Source of the DNA: Candidatus Borkfalkia excrementavium
GTDB lineage: Bacteria; Bacillota; Clostridia; Christensenellales; Borkfalkiaceae
Assembly: GCA_019115945.1 (NCBI GenBank)
Contig: DXCO01000037.1
Coordinates: forward strand, 1 to 64,000
DNA length: 64,000 nucleotides
Direction of reading: 5' to 3'
Part shown: piece after piece, positions 52,218 to 62,459 of the stretch
How the letters are laid out: each line of letters opens with the position of its first letter
Position numbering within the stretch: position 1 is the first letter of the stretch
Notes under the pieces: generated by a model
Told to the model about the DNA's origin: nothing
Database searches by the model: none
Seen by the model: only the letters and a program-made list of their open reading frames with translations
Made by a program: the position numbers and the translations under genes

Positions 52218-53123
52218 ATGGAAAAAATTACTTCAAAAAATCGCAGGCACTCTTCCACGAAAATTCTGGGGATCGTTTTGGGGATTATTCTCGCACTATA
52301 TACGCTTTCGCTGTTTTTCATGATCGCATGGGGAATGATGACTTCTGTCAAACACAGGCTCGATTTTATCCGCAACATCATCGGCTTTCCCGGCAACGGC
52401 TACGGCTGGCAGTGGAACAATTACGTTACAGCGTTCAACAGTTTCAGCGTCACGGTCGAGTCTGGAGCAGGGTTCAGGACGGTGCTTTTGGGAGAAATGT
52501 TCCTCAATTCGGTGCTTTATGCGCTGGGCTGTGCGATCGCCTCAACGACGTGTGCCTGTTTTATGTCTTACCTTACGGCACGATTCCCTTACAAATTTTC
52601 GAAAGTCGTGTATGCGGTCGTCGTCGTCGCGATGATCGTGCCCATTGTAGGAAACCTTCCCTCCGAAATACAGATGTCCCGTACGTTCGGTCTTTTCGAT
52701 ACTTTTTACGGCATCTGGATCATGAAGGCGAATTTTCTCGGTATGTATTTTCTCGTATTCTATGCGGTGTTTCGTAGCGTTCCCAAAGATTACGCGGAAG
52801 CGGCAAAAATTGACGGGGCCGGCAATTTTACCGTCCTGTTCAGGATTATGATGCCCATGGTCGCAGGGACCTACTTTACTGTCCTATTGCTCAACTTTAT
52901 AGCGTTTTGGAACGATTATCAGGTCCCGCTCATTTATCTGCCGACGCATCCCCCGGTCGCATTGGGCCTTTATAAGTTCAATTTTGCGTCGTCTGGATCG
53001 CTCAGCAACGTTCCCATGAAGTTGGCGGGCAGTTTTTTGGTCCTATTGCCTGTTTTGGTGGTCTTCCTCGCTTTTCATAAGCGGCTTTTGGGAAAGATCC
53101 ATATGGGTGGGCTGAAAGAGTGA
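52218..53123 (+). CDS. Carbohydrate ABC transporter permease, MalG/UgpE type (module B)
   Basis: 301 aa. Six transmembrane segments and the EAA motif YAEAAKIDGAGNFTVLFRIMMP; the C-terminal HMGGLKE ending is usual for the family. It lies 10 bp after its partner and 61 bp before the giant surface-protein gene, the same order as in module A. Confidence 0.92.
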   Translation: MEKITSKNRRHSSTKILGIVLGIILALYTLSLFFMIAWGMMTSVKHRLDFIRNIIGFPGNGYGWQWNNYVTAFNSFSVTVESGAGFRTVLLGEMFLNSVLYALGCAIASTTCACFMSYLTARFPYKFSKVVYAVVVVAMIVPIVGNLPSEIQMSRTFGLFDTFYGIWIMKANFLGMYFLVFYAVFRSVPKDYAEAAKIDGAGNFTVLFRIMMPMVAGTYFTVLLLNFIAFWNDYQVPLIYLPTHPPVALGLYKFNFASSGSLSNVPMKLAGSFLVLLPVLVVFLAFHKRLLGKIHMGGLKE

Positions 53124-53184
53124 TATATCGTGCTACACGCATCCAAGTCAATCGATACCGTAAATGAAATAAGGAGGATAAATT

Positions 53185-56100
53185 ATGAAGAATCAATCGC
53201 ACACCGCGCGTTTCTCGGTTAGGGCGTTTTGGCTCGTCCTGCTCTGTGCCGTCCTTGCGCTGACGGCCGCGGCATTCGTGTTTTTGCCCCGCCATACGGC
53301 GAAGGCGGAACTTGTGGGGGCCGATCTCGCCACGGAATACGCATACGGCACCCGCCTTACGGTGCCGCAGGCGACGATGGTCGTAGACGGGAAACAACTT
53401 TCCACCGAAAGCATCGTCAATTTTCCCAGCGGTCTTTCCTATCGGAATACGACCGTCGATCTCAACGAGATGGGGGAATATACCGTCGAATACCGCGCGC
53501 AGGACGGGGCGGCGCAGTACAGGGAATACAAAGAATTTTCCGTGTACCGCAACCTGTTTGATGTAGAAGGCGGCATCGGCGCATCGGCAAGTTATGCGCC
53601 TTCACCGCTCGCGCCCGATACGCAAGGCATCAACGTAAAACTGACGTCGGGCAGCACCTTTTATTATCATCGAGTCATAGACCTCACTGAGTTGGACGGA
53701 AATTCTCCCTTCGTATCCGCGTTCATTTCTCCTGAAAAGCAAGGGGAAATGGATGGATACACTCTGTATTTCCGCCTGACCGATCTGTATGATCCGGATA
53801 ATTACGTAACTTTCCGGTGCAATGGATCGCGCGCGGGCATTCAACATGGTGTCACGTATATTCTTTGCGGCGGCTCGGAACAGTCGCTCACCGGTGTGGA
53901 ATGGGGCTGGGGGCGCGTACATGTCAACAACATCTACGGTTATCCCGTAAACTGTTCGTTTTATGCGCAGGCTCCCTCAGGCACAGCGCCTGAAAACGAT
54001 CTATTAACCCTTTATTTTGATAACGAGTCGATGGCCGCAAAAGGGGATCTGTCCGGATCCATGATCGTGGATTTAGACGATCCGACCTATTTTACCGATC
54101 CGTTTTTGGGCTTTACGACGGGAGAAGTGACGCTTTCGATCTGGGCGGACGATTTTATTAAAAATTCGTTCGGGCTGGAAATTACTTCGATCGCCGGGCA
54201 CGATCTCTCCGCTGAACGGCTGGGCGACATCGAAGGCCCCGAAATCACCGTCGATTTCGGCGATTACGACCAATTCCCCGTCGGCCTTGCCGGATTCGAT
54301 TATCCGCTCTTCAACGCAACTGCGTACGACCTGTATTCGGGAGAGACGGATGTGACCGTAAAGGTGTATCAGAACTACTATGACGAGAAAAAATACGACT
54401 GCTATGTGGAAAACGGCGTGTTTAAACCGGAAGTCCCCGGAACATACACCGTCGAGTACAGTTCAGTCGACAATGTCGGCAATCCTTCAACGGAGATATT
54501 CGACATCGATGTTCTTGCATCAGCGCCCGCTGTCGAGATTTCCGTCGACGAACAGGCGCTGACGAAATCGGGCTTTGTCGGCGCGCGCATCCCGATCGAG
54601 GAAGCGTCCGTTTCCGGCGGCATCGGGCAGACTTCCGTCCGCGTCGAAGTGACGGACGGGCAGGGGAATGCGGTCGAATCGGACGGCACCTTTTTCGTGC
54701 CTGCCGCTGTCGGAACATATAAAGTGAAATATATCGCTTCCGATTTCGTCAATCAGCAGGATCCTTATGAATATACGGTCAGCGTTACTGTCAGCGATAA
54801 GCCGGTGTTTGAAAGTGACCCCGCGCTTCCCGAGGTGTTCTTTACCGATTCGGAATATACGCTCCCCGGTCTGTCCTCTTATACTTATGCAGGCGGCAAA
54901 CGTGAGGTCCCCGTAACGGTCAGCGTGGAAGACGCACAGGGCCTGCGCGAACTCGGTTCCGAACGGACCGTTCAGTTTACCATAGGTTCGGATTCTGACG
55001 AGGTAACGGTCATTTACACCGCAAAGGACGGCAGTGCCGAAACGAACGTATCGTATACGGTGAAATGTATCCGCGCAAAGAATGCGGAAGGTCGCCTTGA
55101 ACTTGTGAACTATTTCGAAACGGAAGGATTTACCGCCTCGGCCGGGAACGATTATACGACTTTTTCTGCCGACGGCAACGCGGAATCTGCCTCCCTTCGT
55201 TTCCGCAATCTTCTGCTCGACGACAATCTCGACGTGAATTTCAGGGTCGACACGGCACAGAACAAGTTTGAATCCGTCACCATCCGCCTTACGGATATTA
55301 CGGGGCAGACGAGCGTTGCCGCCGTACTGACGGCGGAGGGGACTTCCACGCGCCTGAGAGTGGGAACTATGTCCATGCTCATGAACCTGAGTTTCAGCGA
55401 TCCGCTCAGAAGCGAATACCGTTTTGTCTTTGACCAGGCAAATGCAAGGCTGACGGCAGATGGTATCAATTATCTCCCCGTCCTTACAACGGAAGACGGA
55501 TCTCCGTTTACCGGCTTTGAGGGTCATATGGCATATCTCGAGATCGAGATTGCGGGTATCACGGGCGCAAGCGCGCTGCAGATCGTTTCCATCAATTCGC
55601 AGGAAATTTCGAATACTCCGCTCGACATCGTGCGTCCGAGAATTTATATTGAGGGTGTCTACGGCGGCGCGCATGAACTCGGAGAAGAAATCATGCTCAA
55701 CCGTGTATATGCGGCAGACGTCGTCGATCCCAATCCTTCGCTTACAATACGGGTAACGGGGCCCGACGGGCAGGCGCTCGTCAGTACGGACGGCGAAACG
55801 CTCGATAATGTTCCCGTCGTATACGGCCAGACCATCCGACTGGAAAAATACGGCACCTATCAGGTGATCTACACCTCTGCCGACGCTTCGGGCAGGAGCG
55901 AAAGGACGGTCTCATATACCATTTCCGTCATTGACGACGTGGCGCCTGTGATCACGCCGCAGGCAAATATGAAGGAAAACTATACCCTCGGCGAGACGGT
56001 CGTCATACCGAAGATTACGGTTACGGACAACGAAACTGCGGCGGAAAACATTTCCGCCAAAAAATACGTCGTGCTTCCCACCGGCCGTATTGCGGAACTT

Positions 56101-56211
56101 CCGGGCAACTCGTTCATCGCTTCGTATGCAGGCAAATACACGGTGCGCTATGTCGCCTATGACGAAGCGGGCAACCAGGCGCTTTACGAAATTTCGTTCA
56201 TGTGTGCATAA
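53185..56211 (+). CDS. Giant secreted Ig-like surface protein (module B)
   Basis: 1008 aa. A signal segment of about 40 residues ends near AKAEL; there is no C-terminal anchor. It has the same plan as the 35148 protein: an N-terminal Ig-like domain, a jelly-roll block (about 120-340, ending GFTTGEVTLSIWADD), several Ig-like domains, a second jelly-roll block (about 640-820), and C-terminal HYR/Ig-like repeats (TITVIDD-type DDVAPVITP, YVAYDEAGNQALYEISF). It is a probable glycan-binding or scaffold protein; no active-site residues were recognised. Confidence 0.75.
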   Translation: MKNQSHTARFSVRAFWLVLLCAVLALTAAAFVFLPRHTAKAELVGADLATEYAYGTRLTVPQATMVVDGKQLSTESIVNFPSGLSYRNTTVDLNEMGEYTVEYRAQDGAAQYREYKEFSVYRNLFDVEGGIGASASYAPSPLAPDTQGINVKLTSGSTFYYHRVIDLTELDGNSPFVSAFISPEKQGEMDGYTLYFRLTDLYDPDNYVTFRCNGSRAGIQHGVTYILCGGSEQSLTGVEWGWGRVHVNNIYGYPVNCSFYAQAPSGTAPENDLLTLYFDNESMAAKGDLSGSMIVDLDDPTYFTDPFLGFTTGEVTLSIWADDFIKNSFGLEITSIAGHDLSAERLGDIEGPEITVDFGDYDQFPVGLAGFDYPLFNATAYDLYSGETDVTVKVYQNYYDEKKYDCYVENGVFKPEVPGTYTVEYSSVDNVGNPSTEIFDIDVLASAPAVEISVDEQALTKSGFVGARIPIEEASVSGGIGQTSVRVEVTDGQGNAVESDGTFFVPAAVGTYKVKYIASDFVNQQDPYEYTVSVTVSDKPVFESDPALPEVFFTDSEYTLPGLSSYTYAGGKREVPVTVSVEDAQGLRELGSERTVQFTIGSDSDEVTVIYTAKDGSAETNVSYTVKCIRAKNAEGRLELVNYFETEGFTASAGNDYTTFSADGNAESASLRFRNLLLDDNLDVNFRVDTAQNKFESVTIRLTDITGQTSVAAVLTAEGTSTRLRVGTMSMLMNLSFSDPLRSEYRFVFDQANARLTADGINYLPVLTTEDGSPFTGFEGHMAYLEIEIAGITGASALQIVSINSQEISNTPLDIVRPRIYIEGVYGGAHELGEEIMLNRVYAADVVDPNPSLTIRVTGPDGQALVSTDGETLDNVPVVYGQTIRLEKYGTYQVIYTSADASGRSERTVSYTISVIDDVAPVITPQANMKENYTLGETVVIPKITVTDNETAAENISAKKYVVLPTGRIAELPGNSFIASYAGKYTVRYVAYDEAGNQALYEISFMCA

Positions 56212-56223
56212 AGGAGGAAGATC

Positions 56224-58179
56224 ATGAAAAAAATCGTTCAAAAAATTGTTCTGTTTCTTCTTGCGGCAACAATGGTCTTCGGGGCGGCGGCTTGCACGAA
56301 AGGCGAGGGAGGGAACTCTTACGTAAGCGATGCGCCCGAACAGACGATCGATCCGGACTTCAACGAATATCAATATCAGGGTACGCACATTTATAATTTT
56401 ACATCTACAGGCAAAAATATCATCGAAAACGGTGCGACCGATTATAAGATTGTATATCCGGCAGAGAGCGGCGATTATATCGATACGGCCGTAAACGAAC
56501 TTATCTTGAATTTGGCAGCCGCGACGAAAGTGCAAATGACCGCCGTGCCGGATACCGGGCTCGTGTTCACATCCGACAGCAAGTATATTTCGCTCGGCAA
56601 TACGACGCTTGCCGCAGACGCGGGCGTGTTCGTAGACAGTGAAAAACTGACCGAAGCGGGCTTCGAGATTCGTACGGTCGGCGACAGTGTGTTTATAATC
56701 GGCGGTTCTGAACTCGGCACGCTCAATGCGATTTACGAATTCTTGTTCCGCACCATCGATTTCCGCGTATACTACAATGACGCCACCCATTATGAAGAGA
56801 AGGATTCCGTAGAACTGTACGATTTTGCCATTATGGATGTTCCCGACTATACGTATAGGATGCGCGATTACGGGGTATACGACACGGATGCACGCTTTGC
56901 ACGCAGGATGCGCATCAACCGAGAAAACGATATTTGGATCCCCGTAGGAAAAAATTATTGGCACAACGTATTCGATTATGTCGATCCCGAGGTATATGGC
57001 GACTCGCATTCTAAATGGTACAGCGCGGACAAAATGCAACTTTGCTTCAACGCGCACGGCGATGAAAAAGAATACGAGGCCATGTACGAAAAGATTTTGG
57101 AAAAAGCGATCGAATGCGTGGATGCATACCCCCATCTTTCCAACATTACCTTTACGCAGAGGGACGGCGCATACTGGTGCGATTGCGATACGTGTCAGGC
57201 AGAATTGGCAAAGTACGGCACGGGCGCTCCCGCCATCATCAGAACGTGCAACCGCCTTGCGGAAGACCTGAACAAACACGTGCAGGGTACGGGCAGAACC
57301 ATCAAGGTTTCTATGTTCGCATACGGCAATTCGAGGAACGCTCCCGCCGTGAAAAATGCAGACGGCACCTTTTCCCCGATCGATGATTCCTGCGTCTGCG
57401 GAGAAAATGTTTATGTATTCTGTGCACCGCAGAGCATCGATTACCGTTATTCGATTTATGATTCTAAGAACAGTGCGGCCAGAGATAATGTAAATGCCTG
57501 GGCGACTTTGACCGAACAGATGTATATCTGGACATACAGCACCAACTTCAATAATTACCTGATGCCATTCAACAGTTTCGATTCCATACAGGGCAACTAT
57601 CAGTTTTTGAAGAGCATCGGCGCGAATTATATCTTCAATCAAAGCCAGTTCAACCAGAGCGCGGCGACGGGCTTCAGTACACTGAAGATGTTTCTCAACA
57701 GTAGGCTTGCTTGGAATGTAAATCTTGACTATGAAGAATTATTGGAAGAGTTTTTTACGTATTTCTATTACGATGCAGCAAAGCCTATGCGCGAAATGTT
57801 CGATATGTTCCGTATGAACCTGCAGTACATCCAGTCTGTTTACAATACCGAAGGCTCCACGAACACGGATATTCTTAAATCAGAGTATTGGCCGAAAGCC
57901 TTCATCGATCAGTTGCTTGCAAAGGCAGACGAGGCGTATGCGGCGATCGCGTACCTTGAAAGAGAAGATCCCGACATGTACGAGATTATTTATGACAGGA
58001 TCTGCTTGGAAACGCTTTGTTTCCGCTATATCGATCTTTCTCTTTATAGCGGGTTAAAGACTTCTCAGGATGAACTTGCAGAGAAAAAGCAATTCCGTGC
58101 GGATGCAGAACGTGTAGGCATTACCCTCTTTAACGAACTGAATTCTATCAGCAATCTTTGGTCGTCATGGGGCGTGTAA
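56224..58179 (+). CDS. DUF4838 lipoprotein, glycosidase-like (module B)
   Basis: 651 aa. Lipobox GAAAC, Cys24. It is paralogous to the module A protein at 38404: the N-terminal substrate-capping domain (ELGTLNAIYEFLFRTIDFRVYY), then the DUF4838 core with the CDCDTC cluster (about 319-324) in the position of CRCDRC. The remaining core (YIWTYSTNFNNYLMPF) matches YVWDYAVNFNDYLSWY in the first copy. It probably acts on surface-captured glycans; the activity is not established. Confidence 0.82.
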   Translation: MKKIVQKIVLFLLAATMVFGAAACTKGEGGNSYVSDAPEQTIDPDFNEYQYQGTHIYNFTSTGKNIIENGATDYKIVYPAESGDYIDTAVNELILNLAAATKVQMTAVPDTGLVFTSDSKYISLGNTTLAADAGVFVDSEKLTEAGFEIRTVGDSVFIIGGSELGTLNAIYEFLFRTIDFRVYYNDATHYEEKDSVELYDFAIMDVPDYTYRMRDYGVYDTDARFARRMRINRENDIWIPVGKNYWHNVFDYVDPEVYGDSHSKWYSADKMQLCFNAHGDEKEYEAMYEKILEKAIECVDAYPHLSNITFTQRDGAYWCDCDTCQAELAKYGTGAPAIIRTCNRLAEDLNKHVQGTGRTIKVSMFAYGNSRNAPAVKNADGTFSPIDDSCVCGENVYVFCAPQSIDYRYSIYDSKNSAARDNVNAWATLTEQMYIWTYSTNFNNYLMPFNSFDSIQGNYQFLKSIGANYIFNQSQFNQSAATGFSTLKMFLNSRLAWNVNLDYEELLEEFFTYFYYDAAKPMREMFDMFRMNLQYIQSVYNTEGSTNTDILKSEYWPKAFIDQLLAKADEAYAAIAYLEREDPDMYEIIYDRICLETLCFRYIDLSLYSGLKTSQDELAEKKQFRADAERVGITLFNELNSISNLWSSWGV

Positions 58180-58205
58180 GTCCGCGGACTATAAGGAGAA
58201 ATGAA

Positions 58206-60158
58206 ATGAAAAGTAAGAAATTTAGTATCGTATTGGCGGTATTGTTGATGTTTGCGACCGTCCTGTATGTATTTGCGGGATGTTCGGGTAAGGAGCAGAC
58301 GGAAGGCAAAGCGACGTTGACGCTCAGCGCGGCGACGCTTGAACTCGACGTGTTGGAAAAATCGACTCTTACGGCAACGGTTTCCGGAACGGAAGCGGCG
58401 GTGAAGTGGACCTCTTCCGACACGACGGTTGCGGAAGTGAACGAGGGCGAGATCTTCGCCCTCAAAGCGGGGAACGCTACGATCACCGCCAGCGCCGGCG
58501 GGGCAAGCGCGACTTGTTCTTTGACCGTCTACGATTCGGGCGCATACCCTTCGATGACGCTCGACAAATCCTCTGTAAACATGAAAGAGGGCAAAAAGGT
58601 ATCTATAAATCCCACGATGAAGTACAAAAACCAGGTTGTGGAAGCTGCATATACCTACGTTTCGTCTGACGAGGATGTCGTTACGGTCGACGGCGGCGTG
58701 ATGACGGGCGCGGGGCTCGGCAATGCGGTCGTTTCCGTAACGGGCACATACGGCAACGCGAGCGTTACGAAAGACGTTTCCGTCACCGTAACGGAAAACG
58801 TGACCTTCATGCTGGACAAAAGTTCCGTGGAACTCGCCTTGAGCGATGTTGGCGAATATCACAACACGGCTACGATCGTTCCCACCGTATACGAGGGGGA
58901 CGAACCGGTCGAATCGCCCGCGATCACGTGGACGTCGGCTTCTTCCGAAGTAACGGTGAAAGACGGCGTGATCACTGCCGCGGCTAAGACAGATGCACCC
59001 GTCAAAGTGACGGCGACCTATCGTTCGGAAAGCGGAAACGATTACGTCTGCAACGTAAACGTCAGCGTGGTGCTGCCCGAAATTTCGGTTGATTTTTCAG
59101 TTGATGCCGAACTCAATTCCGACGTTTCGGGCGACTATATTGATATAGATTTTTCTGATTCCGGCCTGAATATTGGCGGCGTTGTGGCGGTCACCGACCT
59201 CGGCCATTCCGCCGATATCGGCTTCACGCAGCAGGGGAGTATCGTCAGCCTGAAAAAGAGCGATCTGTATTCGGGTATCAACGTATACGCTGTCGAAACA
59301 GAGAGCATCCTTTACCGTATGCAGATCAAAACGGTCACGCGTTACATGAAGTCGTATACCGACCTTACGAAACTGGAGGAATACTGTCTTACGGACAGAG
59401 AGACGCAAGAGGTTACGTTTACTTCTGGCACGGCGACCGCAGAGGGCTATCGCTACGGCGGATATTTTGAAATGACCTCGGACATCGACTGCGAGGATCA
59501 GAATCTTCCCGATTGGGGCGGTAAAGCGCAATTCGGCAACAACAGTCCCGCTGAGGACGGAGAGCGATTTGGTTTCCAGGGCACGTTCGATGGCAACGGG
59601 TATACCATCCGCAATTTCACGGTAGAGAGAGCGGAATCGGGCGACCGTTTCTTCAGTGGTATATTCGGCACGCTCGGCAAAGAGGGCATCGTGCGCAACC
59701 TTGCGCTTGAAAACGCAGGTGTCGGCTATTGCGGGGGCGCATTGGCGGGCATTTTGGGCGGCACGGTCGAAAACGTATCCATTATCGGCAAGTTCAATCG
59801 TCTCAACTGGGCGGCTAACTGGATGTACAGCGGCCTTTGCGCGGCGCGCGTTACGAGCACGGCACAGGTCAGAAACCTGTTTGTCAATGTTACGAGCGCA
59901 GAAAATACCACATTGAACACTGCTTCAGCGTTCGGCACAATCGACGACGGTGCCGTGTTTGAAAACGTGATCGGCGTTGGGCTGGAAGACGCATACGTTA
60001 CGGGCAGGCGCTACGGTCAGGCGGCAACGCACAGCGGCGCCGGTATTTCCGCATACGAAACGCTCGAAGCTCTCAAAAATGCAGATCTTTCCTTTGCCGA
60101 CTGGGACGAGATCTGGGATGTTTCCGGCGATTATCCCGTTTTGAAACCGCAGGGCTGA
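58206..60158 (+). CDS. Lipoprotein with BIG2 Ig-like repeats and a GLUG-like C-terminal domain (module B)
   Basis: 650 aa. Lipobox VFAGC, Cys26. Three or so bacterial Ig-like group 2 (BIG2) repeats fill residues about 35-310 (LTLSAATLELDVLEKSTLTATV ... ATITASAGGASATCSLTV). A C-terminal beta-helix-like part with the GLUG type of motif (GTFDGNGYTIRNFTV, GIFGTLGKEGIVRNLALENA) covers about 460-600. It has no counterpart in module A. It is likely a surface adhesion or glycan-binding protein. The ATG at 58206 is chosen over the track start, which overlaps the DUF4838 gene. Confidence 0.8.
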   Translation: MKSKKFSIVLAVLLMFATVLYVFAGCSGKEQTEGKATLTLSAATLELDVLEKSTLTATVSGTEAAVKWTSSDTTVAEVNEGEIFALKAGNATITASAGGASATCSLTVYDSGAYPSMTLDKSSVNMKEGKKVSINPTMKYKNQVVEAAYTYVSSDEDVVTVDGGVMTGAGLGNAVVSVTGTYGNASVTKDVSVTVTENVTFMLDKSSVELALSDVGEYHNTATIVPTVYEGDEPVESPAITWTSASSEVTVKDGVITAAAKTDAPVKVTATYRSESGNDYVCNVNVSVVLPEISVDFSVDAELNSDVSGDYIDIDFSDSGLNIGGVVAVTDLGHSADIGFTQQGSIVSLKKSDLYSGINVYAVETESILYRMQIKTVTRYMKSYTDLTKLEEYCLTDRETQEVTFTSGTATAEGYRYGGYFEMTSDIDCEDQNLPDWGGKAQFGNNSPAEDGERFGFQGTFDGNGYTIRNFTVERAESGDRFFSGIFGTLGKEGIVRNLALENAGVGYCGGALAGILGGTVENVSIIGKFNRLNWAANWMYSGLCAARVTSTAQVRNLFVNVTSAENTTLNTASAFGTIDDGAVFENVIGVGLEDAYVTGRRYGQAATHSGAGISAYETLEALKNADLSFADWDEIWDVSGDYPVLKPQG

Positions 60159-60199
60159 AAATTAGCGGCGGAAAAACAATGTAGCAGTAAAAACGGCTT

Positions 60200-60228
60200 G
60201 CCGCAAAGGAAAACTTTTCCTTTGCGGC
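60200..60228. repeat. Perfect inverted repeat in the gap before 60353
   Basis: GCCGCAAAGGAAAA and TTTTCCTTTGCGGC, 14 bp each with one central base. There is no T-run after it, so it is not a classic terminator; a processing or stabilising hairpin is possible. The 194-bp gap otherwise has only a small CCTG/CAGG hairpin downstream. Confidence 0.6.
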
Positions 60229-60352
60229 GGCAAAACCAGCCTGCATGGAGCAGGTTTCGGCTGCCGCACGGTGTACGCGCGGCGCAATGAGAGAAGAAAT
60301 GATTTGTCTGCCGAAATATCGGCCGACTGAAAAAAGAAAAAGGAGGAAAAAA

Positions 60353-62380
60353 ATGAGTAAGTTATTCGCAAGAAGGCTTATCGGCACGTTGGTTTGCGCG
60401 GCAATTTTGTTCGCAAGCCTGGTAGGTTTCATTTTTACCCGCCCCGCGGTCTCCGCGGAAGCAGACAGTTCTCTTTTGACCGACTGGACGGTCGAAGAGA
60501 ATGCAGACACCCCAATGGTGGACGGGCTTGTTCTGCAGCCACATCCGAGTAAACAAGCAACGACGTATGATGTTGCGGACGGAGCGGTCAAACAGGTCGC
60601 GCTTGATTCACGCACGGGCGTCAAACTCGTTTCCAAAAACACGGGCGCGGATGCAGCGGGTAGCGACTTCTATTTTGCCGGAGAAGACGGTTATTACAGC
60701 GGCAATTTCGAAGTGGATTTCCGCATCGTATCCCAGCATACGGCTGTGGGGAATTTTCAGAACGGCGGAGATTCTCAAAATAATACTGTGACCCTCGATA
60801 ATATGGCCGCGCAGTTGAACCCGTATGCCGACGTTGTAAAAGTTACCTTCACCTTCAAAGACGCCAATTCCGGTAAAGAGGTGAACGTACATCTGCTTTC
60901 TGCGCAGAGGGGCAGGATCGCAACGGTCAGCGCATATGTCACTACGGACACGATGACGATTTTCCGTGCGACCAGAAACAGTGATGACAATGCACTGAAC
61001 AGAACGGCCATGTCTGTCGGTGACAGGATTAATGATCACTATTATTATAATAGTACTTTATGGAAAACTTCGTTTTCCAATGCATACAGTTATTGGAATA
61101 CCTGCGGCAATGACAGCGTTCTGCCCAGCATCATCGGTTTTGATCCCGTCGAAATGCAGATATATGGTGTGGCCAAACAGTCTTGGACGCCGTCTCATGG
61201 CACTGCGAAAATTGTGATTCTCGATCTCGATGATCCCGATCAGATGGGCGGCTGGGAAGATCAGTTTTCCGATACCGATTTCCAGGGGGATTATACGGTA
61301 AAATTCAGTGTCGACAGGATGACCCCCAACGATACGGAAGTGGAATACAACGGCGAGAACATTTCTTACGACCGCCATGCGACCATGATGCTGTACGAGA
61401 TCAACGGCGAAACAGCGACCGCTGCCAGCCTGTCCGAATATCCTCCCGTGGAACTCAACCTCAGGCTCGACGAGACGGAAGCGGATGCCGAACTGTACGA
61501 GCCCTTTACCATCCCCACGCCCGAAGTTACGCTCAACGGGGTGGCCGATTCCTTTGAAGGCGGCACCATCACCGTGACGGGGCCCGATTCGCAATCTGTT
61601 ACCTATGACGAAGATACGTTGCAGTTCACGCCCGATCAGAAGGGCGAATACAGAATCGCCTACACGCTTACAAAGCAGGGCGCAACGTCTACGGCGACCC
61701 TTGTCCTGACCGCGGCGGACACCACCGTGCCCCAGATCACAATCAACAGCGGTGTCGTCAACGACTATGCGTGGAAATCCGATCTGAGCGTGACCTTCAG
61801 CGCGGCCGACGTGACCGCGACGGACGGTTCCGGTACGCCGGAAGTGACGGTTTCCGCCGTCGATTCCGCGAACAGGCCGGTAACTTCTCCGCTGAGCGAC
61901 ATCGGCAGATATACCATCACCTATACCGCGACCGACGCGAACGGACTGACTTCAAAAATTTCGAGGACGATCACCATCTCCGATCAGACGGATCCCGTCA
62001 TCTCCGAAAGTTTCGAGTTTGCGGAAAAGATCACTCTGGGCGAAGAGATCACTCTGCCTTCCGTCACCGCGACGGATGACATCTCGCAGAATCTGACCGT
62101 CAGCCTGAAGATCACGCTCGACGGGCAGGAAGTTGCCTATACGGGCACCGCGTTCAAACCCGAACAGGCGGGTACCTACACCTTCGAGTGGACGGTTTCC
62201 GACGCGGCGGGCAATTCTGATAAAGTCACAAAAACGCTCGTCGTCAGCGAACCTGAGGACAACAACAATACCTGGATCTGGATCGTCGTCGGCGTTGTTG
62301 CCGCCGTCGTCGTGATCGGCGCCGTGGTTGCGGTCGTTGTCGTTAAAAAGAAAAAGAACAATAACAACACGCGGGCATAA
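60353..62380 (+). CDS. Membrane-anchored Ig-like surface protein (module B)
   Basis: 675 aa. The signal segment ends near VSAEA. A jelly-roll-like block (about 45-340) is similar in plan to those of 53185 and 35148, followed by Ig/HYR domains (YTITYTATDANGLTSKISRTITI, then YTFEWTVSDAAGNSDKVTKTLVV). The C-terminal membrane helix (IWIVVGVVAAVVVIGAVVAVVVV) and the tail KKKKNNNNTRA anchor it without LPXTG. ATG 60353 has an AAGGAGGAAAAAA ribosome site. Confidence 0.8.
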   Translation: MSKLFARRLIGTLVCAAILFASLVGFIFTRPAVSAEADSSLLTDWTVEENADTPMVDGLVLQPHPSKQATTYDVADGAVKQVALDSRTGVKLVSKNTGADAAGSDFYFAGEDGYYSGNFEVDFRIVSQHTAVGNFQNGGDSQNNTVTLDNMAAQLNPYADVVKVTFTFKDANSGKEVNVHLLSAQRGRIATVSAYVTTDTMTIFRATRNSDDNALNRTAMSVGDRINDHYYYNSTLWKTSFSNAYSYWNTCGNDSVLPSIIGFDPVEMQIYGVAKQSWTPSHGTAKIVILDLDDPDQMGGWEDQFSDTDFQGDYTVKFSVDRMTPNDTEVEYNGENISYDRHATMMLYEINGETATAASLSEYPPVELNLRLDETEADAELYEPFTIPTPEVTLNGVADSFEGGTITVTGPDSQSVTYDEDTLQFTPDQKGEYRIAYTLTKQGATSTATLVLTAADTTVPQITINSGVVNDYAWKSDLSVTFSAADVTATDGSGTPEVTVSAVDSANRPVTSPLSDIGRYTITYTATDANGLTSKISRTITISDQTDPVISESFEFAEKITLGEEITLPSVTATDDISQNLTVSLKITLDGQEVAYTGTAFKPEQAGTYTFEWTVSDAAGNSDKVTKTLVVSEPEDNNNTWIWIVVGVVAAVVVIGAVVAVVVVKKKKNNNNTRA

Positions 62381-62406
62381 AAAACCTGATTAGAACTGTC
62401 CGAAGG

Positions 62407-62431
62407 GGCGGCGCGGTTTCGCGCCGCCTTT
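62407..62431 (+). terminator. GC-rich hairpin at the end of module B
   Basis: GGCGGCGCG/CGCGCCGCC around GTTT, followed only by TTTCG; a weak terminator or an intercistronic hairpin. Confidence 0.5.
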
Positions 62432-62459
62432 CGCAGGGCAGACATGCGGAGGATCGATT

